A stretch of DNA of 64,000 bases from Halospina denitrificans (GTDB taxonomy: Bacteria; Pseudomonadota; Gammaproteobacteria; Pseudomonadales; Oleiphilaceae), in NCBI RefSeq assembly GCF_004364635.1, contig NZ_SOAX01000007.1:1-64000 (forward strand), in the 5' to 3' direction. The notes beneath the pieces are model-generated. The model was not told the DNA's origin and searched no databases. It was given only the letters and a program-made list of their open reading frames with translations. This document shows, piece by piece, positions 25,529 to 35,213 of this stretch. Position 1 is the stretch's first letter; the number at the start of each line of letters is the position of its first letter. Made by a program: the position numbers and the translations under genes.

Positions 25529-26488
25529 TCAGATTCTCAGCCGCGAGCGCAGTTTCGACAGAATCCCTTTGGTGGCGGGCCCCTTTGGTTCTTTACCGGC
25601 CTGGCTGCTGGCGGACGGGGCGCCTCCCACCTGCGTGAGCAGACCACTTAGAGCGGTTGCATTCACAAAGCCCACAATATCCCGCTCGGAGAGATTCAGG
25701 CGTTCATCGGCTTCCTGAACCGAGGTGCCTGAGTGGCCACTGAACAATGCGGAGAGATTAAGGAACGCCGGGTTCTCTTTCATCAGCGATGGAGGGGGCC
25801 AGCGGTTCAGCTTGAGTCGCCCCCCTTTTTCAAGGTGACGCAACAATTGTCCGTGAGAACCCCGAACGCCAAGCCAACACAGCATGTTGCGGTCGCTGTG
25901 CCAAACCTGGTCCGGATTCAGGCCTTCGGGCTCTTCGAGGCTGTGCGCAACCATTATCTCTGCATCTCGAGGTACAAGGACCTCAACCATTTGTCCGATC
26001 GTGTGGCTCGTCACACAGGTGTGATGGTCACGGTTCAGGGTTAGTGAGTAATCACCAATGGAAATCGTCAGATACCCATTGCTGGTATCGAAAATAGTCT
26101 GCGGCAGCGACTGTGCTGCGGCTCCTGCCGCCGGGGCAGTGTCGGTGTCTCTGGTAGCAGAAGTCTGTGGCTCAGGTGCATCTTCCACGGTGTTGAGGTG
26201 GGCAATCAGATCCGCTGCACGCAATGGTTTCATCAGATGCCGCCGGGCTGGCAGAGAGGTTTCGCCGCTGGTATAGATGATCGTGCATGGACCACTCTCC
26301 GAGTAGTGGCTTTCCCAATGCGCCACTGCGTCGACGTTATCACCATCCACAAGAATCGCATCGGCCTTGTCCGCCGTTGTATAGGCCCATGTCTCATGGG
26401 TCCTGGGGCCCAACAAGTCGACGATAGCCTTGAGAACGGTCTCATCCTTGGGTGAGAGGCCGATACTCCCGAGGTTTTTCACAGTCAT
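25529..26488 (-). CDS. receiver-like protein of a Roadblock/GTPase operon
   Basis: A 319-aa protein with two parts. Residues about 1-100 look like a degenerate response-regulator receiver (DGDNVDAVAHWES, then YTSGETSLPARRHLMKPLRAADL with the conserved Lys-Pro), but the phosphoacceptor aspartate is not obvious. After an Ala/Thr/Pro linker, residues about 140-290 form an unknown domain (RDAEIMVAHSLEEPEG, GGRLKLNRWPPPSL, LNLSERDIVGFVNATALSGLL). The start is uncertain: ATG 26488 has no gap after GAGGGG, while GTG 26482 is six bases away. It sits between Roadblock and GTPase genes, so it is likely the output or adaptor of that module. Confidence 0.6.
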   Translation of the reverse strand: MTVKNLGSIGLSPKDETVLKAIVDLLGPRTHETWAYTTADKADAILVDGDNVDAVAHWESHYSESGPCTIIYTSGETSLPARRHLMKPLRAADLIAHLNTVEDAPEPQTSATRDTDTAPAAGAAAQSLPQTIFDTSNGYLTISIGDYSLTLNRDHHTCVTSHTIGQMVEVLVPRDAEIMVAHSLEEPEGLNPDQVWHSDRNMLCWLGVRGSHGQLLRHLEKGGRLKLNRWPPPSLMKENPAFLNLSALFSGHSGTSVQEADERLNLSERDIVGFVNATALSGLLTQVGGAPSASSQAGKEPKGPATKGILSKLRSRLRI

Positions 26489-26572
26489 CCCCTCAGAGTT
26501 TTGCGATTGGGGCCCGCCCCGCCCATTCAGGAAGAATGGGGAGGTGGCTCCGGTCCTTGCCAAAATGACGTC

Positions 26573-26932
26573 CTAGCTGGAGAGGTCGAGTGCCTGTTCC
26601 ACTTTCTTGAGCACCATACGGGCCATGCCAAGGTTGCCCTTTTCCCTGTCCAGAACGACGTAGAGAAAAATGGCGTCATTGCTCTCGAGAAGACGGATCA
26701 GGTGGTACTGATCACTAAGGGTGATCAGGATATCCTCAATGCCACCCTCAATATTGAGCGCCTTCATGGTCTTACGTTTGGCGCGAATAACCTCGGTATT
26801 CCCGGCAGCAGCCGTATCCAGATCAAAATTTCCCTCGCCTTCCTTGCCAAGCACCAGACCGGAATCACTGTCGACCAAACAAGCCCCAATTAAGCCATCT
26901 ATTTCCTTTAATCCTGAAAGATCTGTTGCCAT
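26573..26932 (-). CDS. Roadblock/LC7 domain protein (first in operon)
   Basis: A 119-aa Roadblock/LC7 protein (SGLKEIDGLIGACLVDSDSGLVLG at the start, LIRLLESNDAIFLYVVLDREKGNLGMARMVL at the end). GAGGAG lies eight bases before the ATG at 26932, better than the earlier ATG at 26938. It opens the four-gene operon. Compared with the second copy, the sequence is clearly different, so the two may form a heterodimer or act at different partners (inference). Confidence 0.78.
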   Translation of the reverse strand: MATDLSGLKEIDGLIGACLVDSDSGLVLGKEGEGNFDLDTAAAGNTEVIRAKRKTMKALNIEGGIEDILITLSDQYHLIRLLESNDAIFLYVVLDREKGNLGMARMVLKKVEQALDLSS

Positions 26933-27165
26933 TTTCATTGCTCCTCAAGCGCTGATTTTGCGTCTGTGATGGCGCCATGGTGCCGTGAGGCAGAGCTTCG
27001 AACCCACTGAAGCCGGTCACCATCGACGTTCCTTGAATCTAGAAACAAGTGGCCGGGAACACAAGATCAAGGAGATATCAAACTGTAAGCGCCGCTGACA
27101 AAACAAAACATTTAATGTGCTACGCCAGCAGTCACCCGCCAACAACCCTGTATATGCCTGCCCAT

Positions 27166-28659
27166 CTACCGATACCGCTGGCGGGTCTCGTAGTAGGTTT
27201 CCTTATCGGCATACATCCGTTGGTCGGCCATCCGCATCATGTCCTCTTCGGAGTCGCGGTCCGAAGCGGCATAACCGAGACTCAAGCGCACCGGAATCGC
27301 CTCCTCACGACCATGGGCATCGGACACCGCAACAACCGTCCCACGCTCCGCTTGCCGGATCCGTTCGACCACCCGTTCCGCCTGGCTCGAGTCGCAGTCC
27401 AGGCACAGCACCACGAACTCATCGCCACCCAGCCGAATCAGACTGTCGCCTGTCCGGGTCACCTCCCGAAGCAGCTCCACCGCCTTGAGGATGACCCGGT
27501 CACCCGCCTCGTGACCGTAGTGGTCGTTAATCTCCTTGAGGCCATTAACATCCACCGAAACCAGGGCGTACTCCATGCCAGCCGGACCGCGCCTCTTCTC
27601 GCCGGCCGAACTGAGCACATCATGGAAGCAGGCACGGTTATAGACGCCCGTCAGTGGGTCAGTCTCCGCCATCTGCGTAAGCCGGGCCGTGAGGAGCCGG
27701 TTCTCAATCAACGAGGCGATCTGATCCTCAAAAAGCTCCAGCTTCTGCCAGGCCTCCTCGGTCAACGGCTCGGAAGAACTGATGATCAACAGCCCAGTGA
27801 GCTGGGTGAGATGAGCCCCCATGGTCACGACAACCACCGAATCGGCATCGGGAAGTTCCAGTGGCAGGGGTTTATCGCGCGACAGCCGAGCCGACTCAAT
27901 ACGGCGCAGGGCCTCGGTGAGATGGTTGACCCGGGCAGCGTCAAACCCACGGTACTGCAGATGGTGAAGCGTTCCCGGCCGCCCCGGTTCGCTCAGTGCA
28001 ATTGCAAAGGAATAATGCGGCATCAGCGCGACCATGCTGTCCAATGCCTGCCCGAGAAGATCATCAACATCCTCAGTACGCAGAGCCAGGATGCTCATGT
28101 CATGCAGGGCTTCCAGGATACGGTTCTTATCCTCCACCTGGTGCTTGGTGCGCCGTTGGCGCCGGTTCATCGTATAGGCCGTGGCGCTGATCATCGTCAC
28201 ACCCACCAGCAGGGCGACAAAGGCCAGGGCCTGCGTCAGCAATCCACTCTGGAGCTGCACGGCATAGCCGTTAAACCACCCACCGACACCGGCCCCCAGA
28301 ACCATATAAAACAGGGCCTCAAAAAAGCCTCGTACACCCCGCAGGGAAACATGGGTCATGCCCGTGCCCGCGAGGAACAGGAAAAGCACCGGCAATGGAA
28401 AACCCACATAAGCCACCCCGGCGCCGACCATCGCAGCATCGGCATGGATATGCTGGTATTCCGACTTCGTGGGATCGGCCACCACACGACTGCGCCAGAA
28501 CGCCAGATGCGGCCAGACCCAGAACGCCAGCACCCAAACCACCCAGAACGCACCCGGAAGCTCAGCCAGGGAAGCGGGAGGCAGCAGGATCAACCCGCTT
28601 AACGCCATGAAGACGATACGCGGGCCGTAGATCATCCTCGCCACACGAGATCGGGCCAC
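27166..28659 (-). CDS. MASE2-GAF-GGDEF diguanylate cyclase
   Basis: A 497-aa membrane diguanylate cyclase. Residues about 10-160 form a MASE2-type membrane sensor (VWPHLAFWRSRVVADPTKSE, KVSLRGVRGFF-like text). A GAF-like region follows (about 185-320), then the GGDEF domain with the active RLGGDEFVVL site (about 408-417). An RxxD-type inhibitory site is not obvious. It starts at GTG 28659 behind GAGGGGAG. It makes c-di-GMP from GTP, raising biofilm and lowering motility. Its promoter region is a diverged copy of the one in front of the next gene. Confidence 0.88.
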   Translation of the reverse strand: MARSRVARMIYGPRIVFMALSGLILLPPASLAELPGAFWVVWVLAFWVWPHLAFWRSRVVADPTKSEYQHIHADAAMVGAGVAYVGFPLPVLFLFLAGTGMTHVSLRGVRGFFEALFYMVLGAGVGGWFNGYAVQLQSGLLTQALAFVALLVGVTMISATAYTMNRRQRRTKHQVEDKNRILEALHDMSILALRTEDVDDLLGQALDSMVALMPHYSFAIALSEPGRPGTLHHLQYRGFDAARVNHLTEALRRIESARLSRDKPLPLELPDADSVVVVTMGAHLTQLTGLLIISSSEPLTEEAWQKLELFEDQIASLIENRLLTARLTQMAETDPLTGVYNRACFHDVLSSAGEKRRGPAGMEYALVSVDVNGLKEINDHYGHEAGDRVILKAVELLREVTRTGDSLIRLGGDEFVVLCLDCDSSQAERVVERIRQAERGTVVAVSDAHGREEAIPVRLSLGYAASDRDSEEDMMRMADQRMYADKETYYETRQRYR

Positions 28660-28774
28660 TTACAACGACTCCCCTCTCAAATCAGCAGTCCACCAAAGCA
28701 TCGCCGAAGCCAAGCATATCCAAAGCAACGCACCAATGCGTTTGCTACCGTACCCAAAAGCAGAACCATAGGAA

Positions 28775-28792
28775 ATTGTCACTAATGACAAT
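28775..28792. promoter_or_regulatory. palindromic operator upstream of GGDEF gene
   Basis: ATTGTCA-CTAA-TGACAAT, a 7-4-7 palindrome 116 bp upstream of the diguanylate-cyclase start. A related site lies at 29774-29788 in front of the solute-binding gene. The regulator is unknown. Confidence 0.55.
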
Positions 28793-28851
28793 CTCTTTGG
28801 CCCAAAAAGCCATGTTCAGGGACCATGCCCCCTTCAAGCAGGAGACGGTTG

Positions 28852-29661
28852 TCATTTTACTGACCAGTCACGCGCAATGATCTCCTGGAACCGGCCCGCC
28901 GTCTCAAGGCGCTCATAGGCGTTTTCGAGCTTCTGGATGGTTGCTGAATCCAGTTTTTTCGAGACGCCGAAATAAACCGGCTGGCGATAGAGTACGTAGT
29001 CATGCACCTCTAAGGCGCGACGGTACTCGGGATCATTTCGGACGGCATGTTTGAGCGGTTGTGCGTCTTCGAAAAATCCAATGAGCCGTCCTTCTAACGT
29101 CATGGGGAACAACAGATCCACGTGCGAGACCCTGTAGAAGCACTCGGCGAATTCCTTATCGCTGCTCATACGGCGGTTAAAAGCCTTCGAGTAAAAAATG
29201 CCGCCCTGAATGCCCCAGCGCTTATCCGTTGCCTGGCAGATCTCGACCAAATCATCCAGCCCCTCAATGACCAGCCCACTATGTCGCTTTTGAACGACCA
29301 ACCCCATCTCCGAATAGCGCTCCAAACCGATATAGTGAACAAAAGCGCTCCGTTCAGCGGTTTTTGCGAGCGTGGTCATCAGGTGAACCTTGCCTTCTTT
29401 CAAATCCCTTAAGGCCCTCTTCCAGGGCAGCCTTACGAACCTAACCGGCAGCCCCGCCTCCTCAACCAATGCCCGCGCCAGCTCAACATCCAACCCAGTC
29501 CATTCGCCCGTCTCATCCTGATAATACTGCGGCGGGAAATCAGTGACCCGCACAATGAGCGGTGATTGCGCGAAACTGACAGGCCCCAGAATCAGCAAAG
29601 CCAGTAGGAACAAAAGGCATTTTGTTTTACGCATTTGCCATCCATGTGTAAAAAAGTCCAT
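28852..29661 (-). CDS. periplasmic solute-binding protein (SBP_bac_3 family)
   Basis: A 269-aa secreted protein. After a signal peptide (KCLLFLLALLILGPVSFAQ, cleavage near 32) comes a family-3 extracellular solute-binding fold (RVTDFPPQYYQDETGEWTGLDVE, LMTTLAKTAERSAFVHYIGL). No transporter genes adjoin it, so it is an orphan that may instead act as a sensor input, for example with the neighbouring diguanylate cyclase (inference). ATG 29661 has GAGG six bases upstream; ATG 29634 is an alternative with a shorter n-region. Both it and the downstream cyclase carry related promoters. Confidence 0.85.
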   Translation of the reverse strand: MDFFTHGWQMRKTKCLLFLLALLILGPVSFAQSPLIVRVTDFPPQYYQDETGEWTGLDVELARALVEEAGLPVRFVRLPWKRALRDLKEGKVHLMTTLAKTAERSAFVHYIGLERYSEMGLVVQKRHSGLVIEGLDDLVEICQATDKRWGIQGGIFYSKAFNRRMSSDKEFAECFYRVSHVDLLFPMTLEGRLIGFFEDAQPLKHAVRNDPEYRRALEVHDYVLYRQPVYFGVSKKLDSATIQKLENAYERLETAGRFQEIIARDWSVK

Positions 29662-29773
29662 TGAAGACCTCAAGTATACAGCTATGGTCTCAACTTACGC
29701 TCCTCGACCAAAGCATGCGCACCGCCAGAAGTCCATAGGCACCCACACCAACCGCAGCATGCCAACTTAAAAC

Positions 29774-29788
29774 TGTCACTTAATGACA
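29774..29788. promoter_or_regulatory. palindromic operator upstream of solute-binding gene
   Basis: TGTCA-CTTAA-TGACA lies 113 bp upstream of the solute-binding protein start, at the same distance as the related site is from the cyclase gene. The surrounding bases (TGACAAC, then TGGCCCAAAA-C-GCCATG) are also shared. Confidence 0.5.
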
Positions 29789-29885
29789 ACTTTTCTGGCC
29801 CAAAACGCCATGGATCCCGGCCAACTCACCCTTCAAACTGAAAACAATTGCCGATTTTAAGTGACGGATAACTCGATGTCCGAAA

Positions 29886-29996
29886 GCCCAGGAGCGGGGC
29901 AGTCCTTTCAGGGAGGCTCTTCGTCAGGAAGACGAAGCGCCAGCGCCCATGGATGGGTTCACAGCGGTCCCTGAAAGGACTGCCCCGCTCCTGGGC
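29886..29996. repeat. perfect 29-bp inverted repeat with structured loop
   Basis: The left arm (29886-29914) begins GCCCAGGAGCGGGGCAG and the right arm (29968-29996) is its exact reverse complement, with 53 bp between. The loop holds a second hairpin, CTTCGTC/GACGAAG. It resembles a REP/BIME or MITE-type mobile palindrome. As RNA it would fold into a very stable structure just before icmF. No T-tract follows, so it is not an ordinary terminator. Confidence 0.75.
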
Positions 29997-30029
29997 CTGG
30001 CACCAAACTTTCAGGCTGGACCAACAACA

Positions 30030-33000
30030 ATGTCGACAACACCGCTGCGTTTCATAACCTCGACTTCGCTCTTCGATGGCCACGATGCCGCCATCAACAT
30101 CATGCGCCGCCTAATCCAACAAAAAGGCACCGAAGTCATCCACCTCGGCCACAACCGCAGCGTCGACGAAATCGTAAAAGCCGCCCTCCAGGAAGACGCC
30201 GACGCCATCGCCGTCTCCTCCTACCAGGGCGGCCACAACGAATACTTCCGCTACCTCATCGACCGACTGAACGAAGAAGGCATCGGCCACGTCGCCGTCT
30301 TCGGCGGAGGCGGCGGCACCATCACCCCCGAAGAAATCCAGGACCTCGAAGCCTACGGCGTCGAACGCCTCTACCACCCCAACGACACCATGGCCACCGG
30401 CCTCGTCCCCATGATCGACGACGTCATCGAACGCGCCCAGAAGCGCCGCATGGAAGTGCGCACCCAGATCCCGACCGAAACCGGCGCCCTCGCCCAGACC
30501 CTCTCCGAAATCGAACGCGGCAATCACAAAGACGCCATCCCAGACAGCACCACCCCGATCATCGGCATCACCGGCACCGGCGGCTCCGGCAAGTCCAGCC
30601 TCACGGACGAACTCCTCAACCGCTTCCTGCGCTTCTGCCCGGACAAACGCGTGGCCGTGCTCGCTATCGACCCCACACGCCGGCGCACCGGCGGCGCCCT
30701 GCTCGGCGACCGCATCCGCATGAACAGCCTGCAAAGCGAGCGCGCCTTCTTCCGCTCCATGGCCACCCGGCGCCAAAACCTCGCCACCAGCGCCGAACTC
30801 AACGACGCCATCCGCTACCTCAAGCAGGCCGGCTTCGACCTGGTGATCGTCGAGACCGCCGGCATCGGCCAGTCCGACTCCGAGATCGTCGACCTGGTCG
30901 ACCTGCCCCTCTACGTGATGACCAGCGACTTCGGCGCCGCCAGCCAGCTCGAAAAGATCGACATGCTCGACCTGGCCGAAGTCATCGTCATCAACAAGTT
31001 CGAACGCGGCGGCTCCCTGGACGCGCTGCGCGACGTCCGCAAGCAATGGAAACGCAACCACAACCGCTTCGACGTGGACGGCGAGCAGATCCCCGTCTTC
31101 GCCACCAACGCCAGCCAGTTCAACGACGCCGGCGTCAGCGGCCTGTTCACGCGCCTCGCCGACTGGCTCCAGTGGGACGCCACCGAACGCTTCCCCTGGG
31201 CCCTGCCGGAAAGCAACCCCCTGATCGCCGCCGACCGCACCCGCTACCTCGCGGACATCGCCGAGAACAGCCGCGCCGAACGCGACCGCATCGAAACCAT
31301 GGCCGAAGCCGCCAACCAGGCCCAGACCGCCTGGAACGCCCTGCACACACTGAAAGACCCGGAACTGCCCGAAGCCCTCACCGCCTTCAACAGCACCGAG
31401 CACGAAAACGAAGCCTTCGCCACCCTGCGCCGCCAGTACAACGAGGCCCTGAACCAGCTCGACCCGCAACTGCTGAACGAACTCCGCCACTGGCCCGACC
31501 GCAAGGCCGGCGTGGAACAGGAACGCTACCAGTACCAGGTGCGCGACAAGACCATCGAAGGCGACAACTACAAAACCACCCTGAGTGACCTGACCATCCC
31601 CAAGGTCGCCCCACCCCAGACCAACAACTGGGGCGAACTGGTGCGCTTCCTCGGAAGGGAAAACCTCCCCGGCCACTACCCCTACACCGCCGGCGTCTTC
31701 CCCTACCGGCGCGAAGGCGAAGACCCCACGCGCATGTTCGCCGGCGAAGGCACCCCCGAGCGCACCAACCGCCGCTTCCACTACCTGGCCCTGAACCAGC
31801 CCGCGGCACGGCTCTCCACCGCCTTCGACTCCGTCACCCTCTACGGCGAAAACCCCGCGCCACGGCCGGACATCTACGGCAAGGTCGGCAACAGCGGCGT
31901 CTCCATCGCCACCCTGGACGACATGAAAAAGCTCTTCTCCGGCTTCGACCTGTGCGACCCCACCACCTCCGTCTCCATGACCATCAACGGCCCGGCGCCC
32001 ACCATCCTGGCCTTCTTCATGAACGCCGCCGTCGACCAACAGGTGGAACAACACCTGCGCGACACCGGCCAGTGGGAACAGGTGCAGCAACGGATCGCTG
32101 ACCGGGAGCGCCCCGTCTACCAGGACGAACTCCCCGAAGGCCACAACGGCCTGGGCCTCGGCCTGCTCGGCGTGAGCGGGGACGAAGTGGTGGACGCCGA
32201 AACCTACCAACGCATCCGCGAATACACCCTCAAACAGGTGCGCGGCACCGTGCAGGCCGACATCCTCAAGGAAGACCAGGCCCAGAACACCTGCATCTTC
32301 TCCACCGAATTCGCCCTGCACATGATGGGCGACGTGCAGCAGTACTTCACCGACCAGGACGTGCGCAACTTCTACAGCGTCTCCATCAGCGGCTACCACA
32401 TCGCCGAGGCCGGCGCCACGCCCGTCACCCAGCTCGCCTTCACCCTGGCCAACGGCTTCACCATCGTCGAGTACTACCTCTCACGCGGCATGCACATCGA
32501 CGATTTCGCGCCCAACCTCAGCTTCTTCTTCAGCAACGGCATGGACCCGGAATACGCCGTCATCGGCCGCGTGGCACGGCGCATCTGGGCCCGCGCCATG
32601 AAACACCGCTACGGCGCCAGCGAACGCTCCCAGAAACTCAAGTACCACATCCAGACCAGCGGGCGCAGCCTCCACGCTCAGGAGATCCAGTTCAACGACA
32701 TCCGCACCACCCTGCAGGCGCTCTACGCCCTCTTCGACAACTGCAACAGCCTGCACACCAACGCCTTCGACGAAGCCATCACCACCCCCACGGAAGACTC
32801 CGTGCGCCGCGCCGTCGCCATCCAGCTCATCATCAACCGCGAACTCGGCCTCAACGCCTGCGAAAACCCCTGGCAGGGCTCGCACATCATCGAGCAGCTC
32901 ACGGACAAGGTGGAAGAAGCCGTACTGGAGGAATTCGAGCGCCTCAACGAACGCGGCGGCGTGCTCGGCGCCATGGACACCATGTACCAGCGCGGCAAGA

Positions 33001-33341
33001 TCCAGGACGAATCCATGGTGTACGAACACAAGAAACACGACGGCACCCTGCCCATCATCGGCGTGAACACCTACCTCCCCAAGGAAGGCCAGGAAGCCGG
33101 CGGCGAACTGGAACTGATGCGCTCCAACGACGACGAAAAACACCAACAGATCGACCAGCTCCGCGCCTTCCAGGGCATCCACGAAAGCAAACGGGACCAC
33201 TGGCTGGAACAGCTACAACAGGTGGCCGCCAACCGGGGGAACACCTTTGAGGTGTTGATGGAAGCTGTTAAGCATTGTTCGTTGGGGGAGGTTTCGGAGG
33301 TGTTTTATGGGGCTGGGGGGGCTTATCGGAGGAATATGTAG
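30030..33341 (+). CDS. icmF: fused isobutyryl-CoA mutase IcmF
   Basis: A 1103-aa adenosylcobalamin enzyme that interconverts isobutyryl-CoA and n-butyryl-CoA (and related branched/linear acyl-CoAs). Order: B12-binding domain with [10 protein letters not shown] (about 13-22), a central MeaI-like G-protein chaperone domain (Walker [10 protein letters not shown] at about 180-188, NKFERGG guanine motif), a linker, and the C-terminal mutase TIM barrel ending [15 protein letters not shown]. The ATG at 30030 fits the family N-terminus; the longer frame starts inside the inverted repeat. Third codon positions are strongly C. It forms the left border of the defence island. Confidence 0.95.
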   Translation: MSTTPLRFITSTSLFDGHDAAINIMRRLIQQKGTEVIHLGHNRSVDEIVKAALQEDADAIAVSSYQGGHNEYFRYLIDRLNEEGIGHVAVFGGGGGTITPEEIQDLEAYGVERLYHPNDTMATGLVPMIDDVIERAQKRRMEVRTQIPTETGALAQTLSEIERGNHKDAIPDSTTPIIGITGTGGSGKSSLTDELLNRFLRFCPDKRVAVLAIDPTRRRTGGALLGDRIRMNSLQSERAFFRSMATRRQNLATSAELNDAIRYLKQAGFDLVIVETAGIGQSDSEIVDLVDLPLYVMTSDFGAASQLEKIDMLDLAEVIVINKFERGGSLDALRDVRKQWKRNHNRFDVDGEQIPVFATNASQFNDAGVSGLFTRLADWLQWDATERFPWALPESNPLIAADRTRYLADIAENSRAERDRIETMAEAANQAQTAWNALHTLKDPELPEALTAFNSTEHENEAFATLRRQYNEALNQLDPQLLNELRHWPDRKAGVEQERYQYQVRDKTIEGDNYKTTLSDLTIPKVAPPQTNNWGELVRFLGRENLPGHYPYTAGVFPYRREGEDPTRMFAGEGTPERTNRRFHYLALNQPAARLSTAFDSVTLYGENPAPRPDIYGKVGNSGVSIATLDDMKKLFSGFDLCDPTTSVSMTINGPAPTILAFFMNAAVDQQVEQHLRDTGQWEQVQQRIADRERPVYQDELPEGHNGLGLGLLGVSGDEVVDAETYQRIREYTLKQVRGTVQADILKEDQAQNTCIFSTEFALHMMGDVQQYFTDQDVRNFYSVSISGYHIAEAGATPVTQLAFTLANGFTIVEYYLSRGMHIDDFAPNLSFFFSNGMDPEYAVIGRVARRIWARAMKHRYGASERSQKLKYHIQTSGRSLHAQEIQFNDIRTTLQALYALFDNCNSLHTNAFDEAITTPTEDSVRRAVAIQLIINRELGLNACENPWQGSHIIEQLTDKVEEAVLEEFERLNERGGVLGAMDTMYQRGKIQDESMVYEHKKHDGTLPIIGVNTYLPKEGQEAGGELELMRSNDDEKHQQIDQLRAFQGIHESKRDHWLEQLQQVAANRGNTFEVLMEAVKHCSLGEVSEVFYGAGGAYRRNM

Positions 33342-33387
33342 CAAACTTACGTCGGCTGACCACTACCCATTTAACTACCCTTTCCCG

Positions 33388-34407
33388 TTACTGCCGGACC
33401 AACGCCATACCAATTTGCTTTGCAAGATGTGGAGGTACCGCATTACCCACTTGCCTAGCCTTAGAATTCAGCAATCCTCGAAATGAGAACTCACGGGGAA
33501 ACGTTTGCAAGCACGCTGCCTCTCTCACAGAAATTGCTCTATCTTGCTCTGGATGGCCAAAGCGCCCGTTGGACAAACTAATACACCTAGTCGTCAGTCC
33601 TGATGCCGTCTTGTCCCAGTGCATCCGTCCGTAAACATCGCTATGCCCAACATGGGTTTTGTGGCAATTCAACCATAAATCAGGCGGCCAGCTTTCCCGA
33701 CCACAACCGGTTGGAGTCGCTTTGATTCGTCTCAAATTCAAATCAGACAGCTGAGCAGAGTGATGATCCGGATCCTCAGGACATTGCTCTCCGGCTCTCA
33801 ATGGCGGTAGATCTGATATCCAATTCCTCACCACCTCCAGTTCGCTTCCAGCACCCTCTCCGTGGGTCTCGACCGGTAATTTCGCCTCATCTTCAAGCGA
33901 AGCAACAAGCACCAGCCTATCCCTCCTCTGAGGAACCCCAAAATGCGCAGCGCGCAATATCGAGTATCGAACAGAGTAATTCTCAGCCAACAAATCTTTT
34001 ATGAAAGAGTCGAAAGGTCCTCCATCCGTTACCTTTTGGAGTCCGGGTACGTTTTCAACGACTATAAATTCAGGCTTCCAGTATTTAACAAATTCCGAAA
34101 ATTTGCGCAGAAGATTCCTGCGCGGGTCACCAGTAGATTTGGCGTTGTTTTGTTTAGAAAATGGCTGACACGGCGCGCACCCACAAAAAAGAAGCGGATC
34201 ATTCCTGGGGAAAATGAAAGGCGATATCGCCTTCGGATCTAATCCATTTATATCCTCACAAGAAACTGAAGATTCAGGAAAATTGTGTTCAAAAGTAGCT
34301 ACTGAATCAGGATCATTATCTATGGCCCAAACGATATCGAATCCGGCCTGTCGAAATCCGAGGCTAGTGCCACCACAGCCCGAGAAAAAGTCGTACACCT
34401 TGACCAC
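33388..34407 (-). CDS. DNA (cytosine-5-)-methyltransferase
   Basis: A 339-aa C5-cytosine methyltransferase with motifs in order: I DFFSGCGGTSLGFRQAGF (residues 6-23), IV with the catalytic Cys in APCQPFSKQN, VI VVENVPGL, VIII QRRDRLVLVA, and X QVGNAVPPHLAK. It starts at GTG 34407 with GGAG upstream. It is the last gene of a minus-strand set with the AAA-TOPRIM gene and HAD gene. This stretch is clearly AT-richer than icmF, which suggests transfer. The target sequence is unknown. It may protect host DNA from a nuclease encoded by the neighbouring gene. Confidence 0.93.
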   Translation of the reverse strand: MVKVYDFFSGCGGTSLGFRQAGFDIVWAIDNDPDSVATFEHNFPESSVSCEDINGLDPKAISPFIFPRNDPLLFCGCAPCQPFSKQNNAKSTGDPRRNLLRKFSEFVKYWKPEFIVVENVPGLQKVTDGGPFDSFIKDLLAENYSVRYSILRAAHFGVPQRRDRLVLVASLEDEAKLPVETHGEGAGSELEVVRNWISDLPPLRAGEQCPEDPDHHSAQLSDLNLRRIKATPTGCGRESWPPDLWLNCHKTHVGHSDVYGRMHWDKTASGLTTRCISLSNGRFGHPEQDRAISVREAACLQTFPREFSFRGLLNSKARQVGNAVPPHLAKQIGMALVRQ

Positions 34408-34430
34408 GTTGATCTCCAGATGTCATCAAA

Positions 34431-35165
34431 TCATAATTTATCTAAGCAGGACCTTAACTTATCCCGAAACTCTCCTAGACTTTGAGATGAAATACTCCCC
34501 AAGCACATCTTTTGAATAACAAAAATCTCATCTGAGCTACTCGGTTTGTCGTACCGCTTATCTAGTTCATAGTCAGTTAGTTGGCAAAATTTCTTCTTGT
34601 AATCTTCATCCCACTCTAGTTCAGGAATCTCCTTGGTCATATTTTCCCAAACAAACTCTTCCGGAGTGGATTTTGGCAAGTATAAGACACATTCCCTGAC
34701 AAATTTAAGATATTTAATACGACATTCCCTTAATTGGTCCTCGTCCCTACTACCATCCTTACCATCCACTTCAAAGCGTATATCAGTCCCGGAAACTGTT
34801 ACTATCGATTCCTTTAGCCCTTCATCGGTCTTATTTTCAATTTCTGATAAATGTTCTTCAAACGAATAGCCCCCCGCATCTCCATCTAAAACTACAGCCA
34901 CGTTGTGGGCTTCTGTAAGAGCAAAGGCCGGAATGTAGCTATGCAATAATGGATTGACACCACCTGGCAAAAATTCTACAGAAAACCTTTCCGAGAATGC
35001 CTTCCCAATATCCTCTAATGAACGCCGGACAATTTCCGCAGCAAGCCTGTCTTCCACGTAAACGGTCTTCTTGTCTGTCCCCTCGACACCCAAATAGAAG
35101 AACGCTTCTTCGTGGTGCGTCTTTTCCGTTACCTTTATTTTATACGAGCTGGGGTCTTGATACAA
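34431..35165 (-). pseudogene. TOPRIM half of a split AAA-TOPRIM (OLD-like) nuclease gene
   Basis: This frame continues directly, in the same frame, from the AAA ATPase frame to its right after one TAG codon at 35214-35216. The bridge reads HSPFIINNLPQNAIKT. The part shown here has a TOPRIM-like start (YLGVEGTDKKTVYVEDRLAAEI, catalytic Glu) and the VAVVLDGDAGG acidic motif (DxD). There is no ATG near its N-terminus; the listed start is TTG 35165. So without read-through, this half is unlikely to be made. OLD-family proteins are ATP-dependent nucleases in phage defence. Either a nonsense mutation or amber suppression is possible. Confidence 0.65.
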
Positions 35166-35213
35166 TGTTTTTATAGCGTTCTGTGGAAGATTATTTATTA
35201 TAAATGGTGAGTG

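Larger units (their letters stand above)
29662..30029. other. intergenic region: operator, gene remnant and large inverted repeat
   Basis: This 368-bp gap has three parts. The left (29690-29850) is a diverged copy of the intergenic region at 28690-28855, with the TGTCA-CTTAA-TGACA site at 29774-29788. Next, 29855-29880 reads on the minus strand as ...LSVT-stop, resembling the last codons of the solute-binding gene (...WSVK-stop) and so a remnant of a lost tandem copy. Last is a perfect 29-bp inverted repeat at 29886-29996. icmF begins 33 bp after it. Confidence 0.6.

Noticed and set aside
30111-32399. A 762-codon open frame opposite icmF.
   Set aside because: It is a by-product of the C-rich third positions of icmF; its translation is Gly/Val/Ala-rich with no family features.
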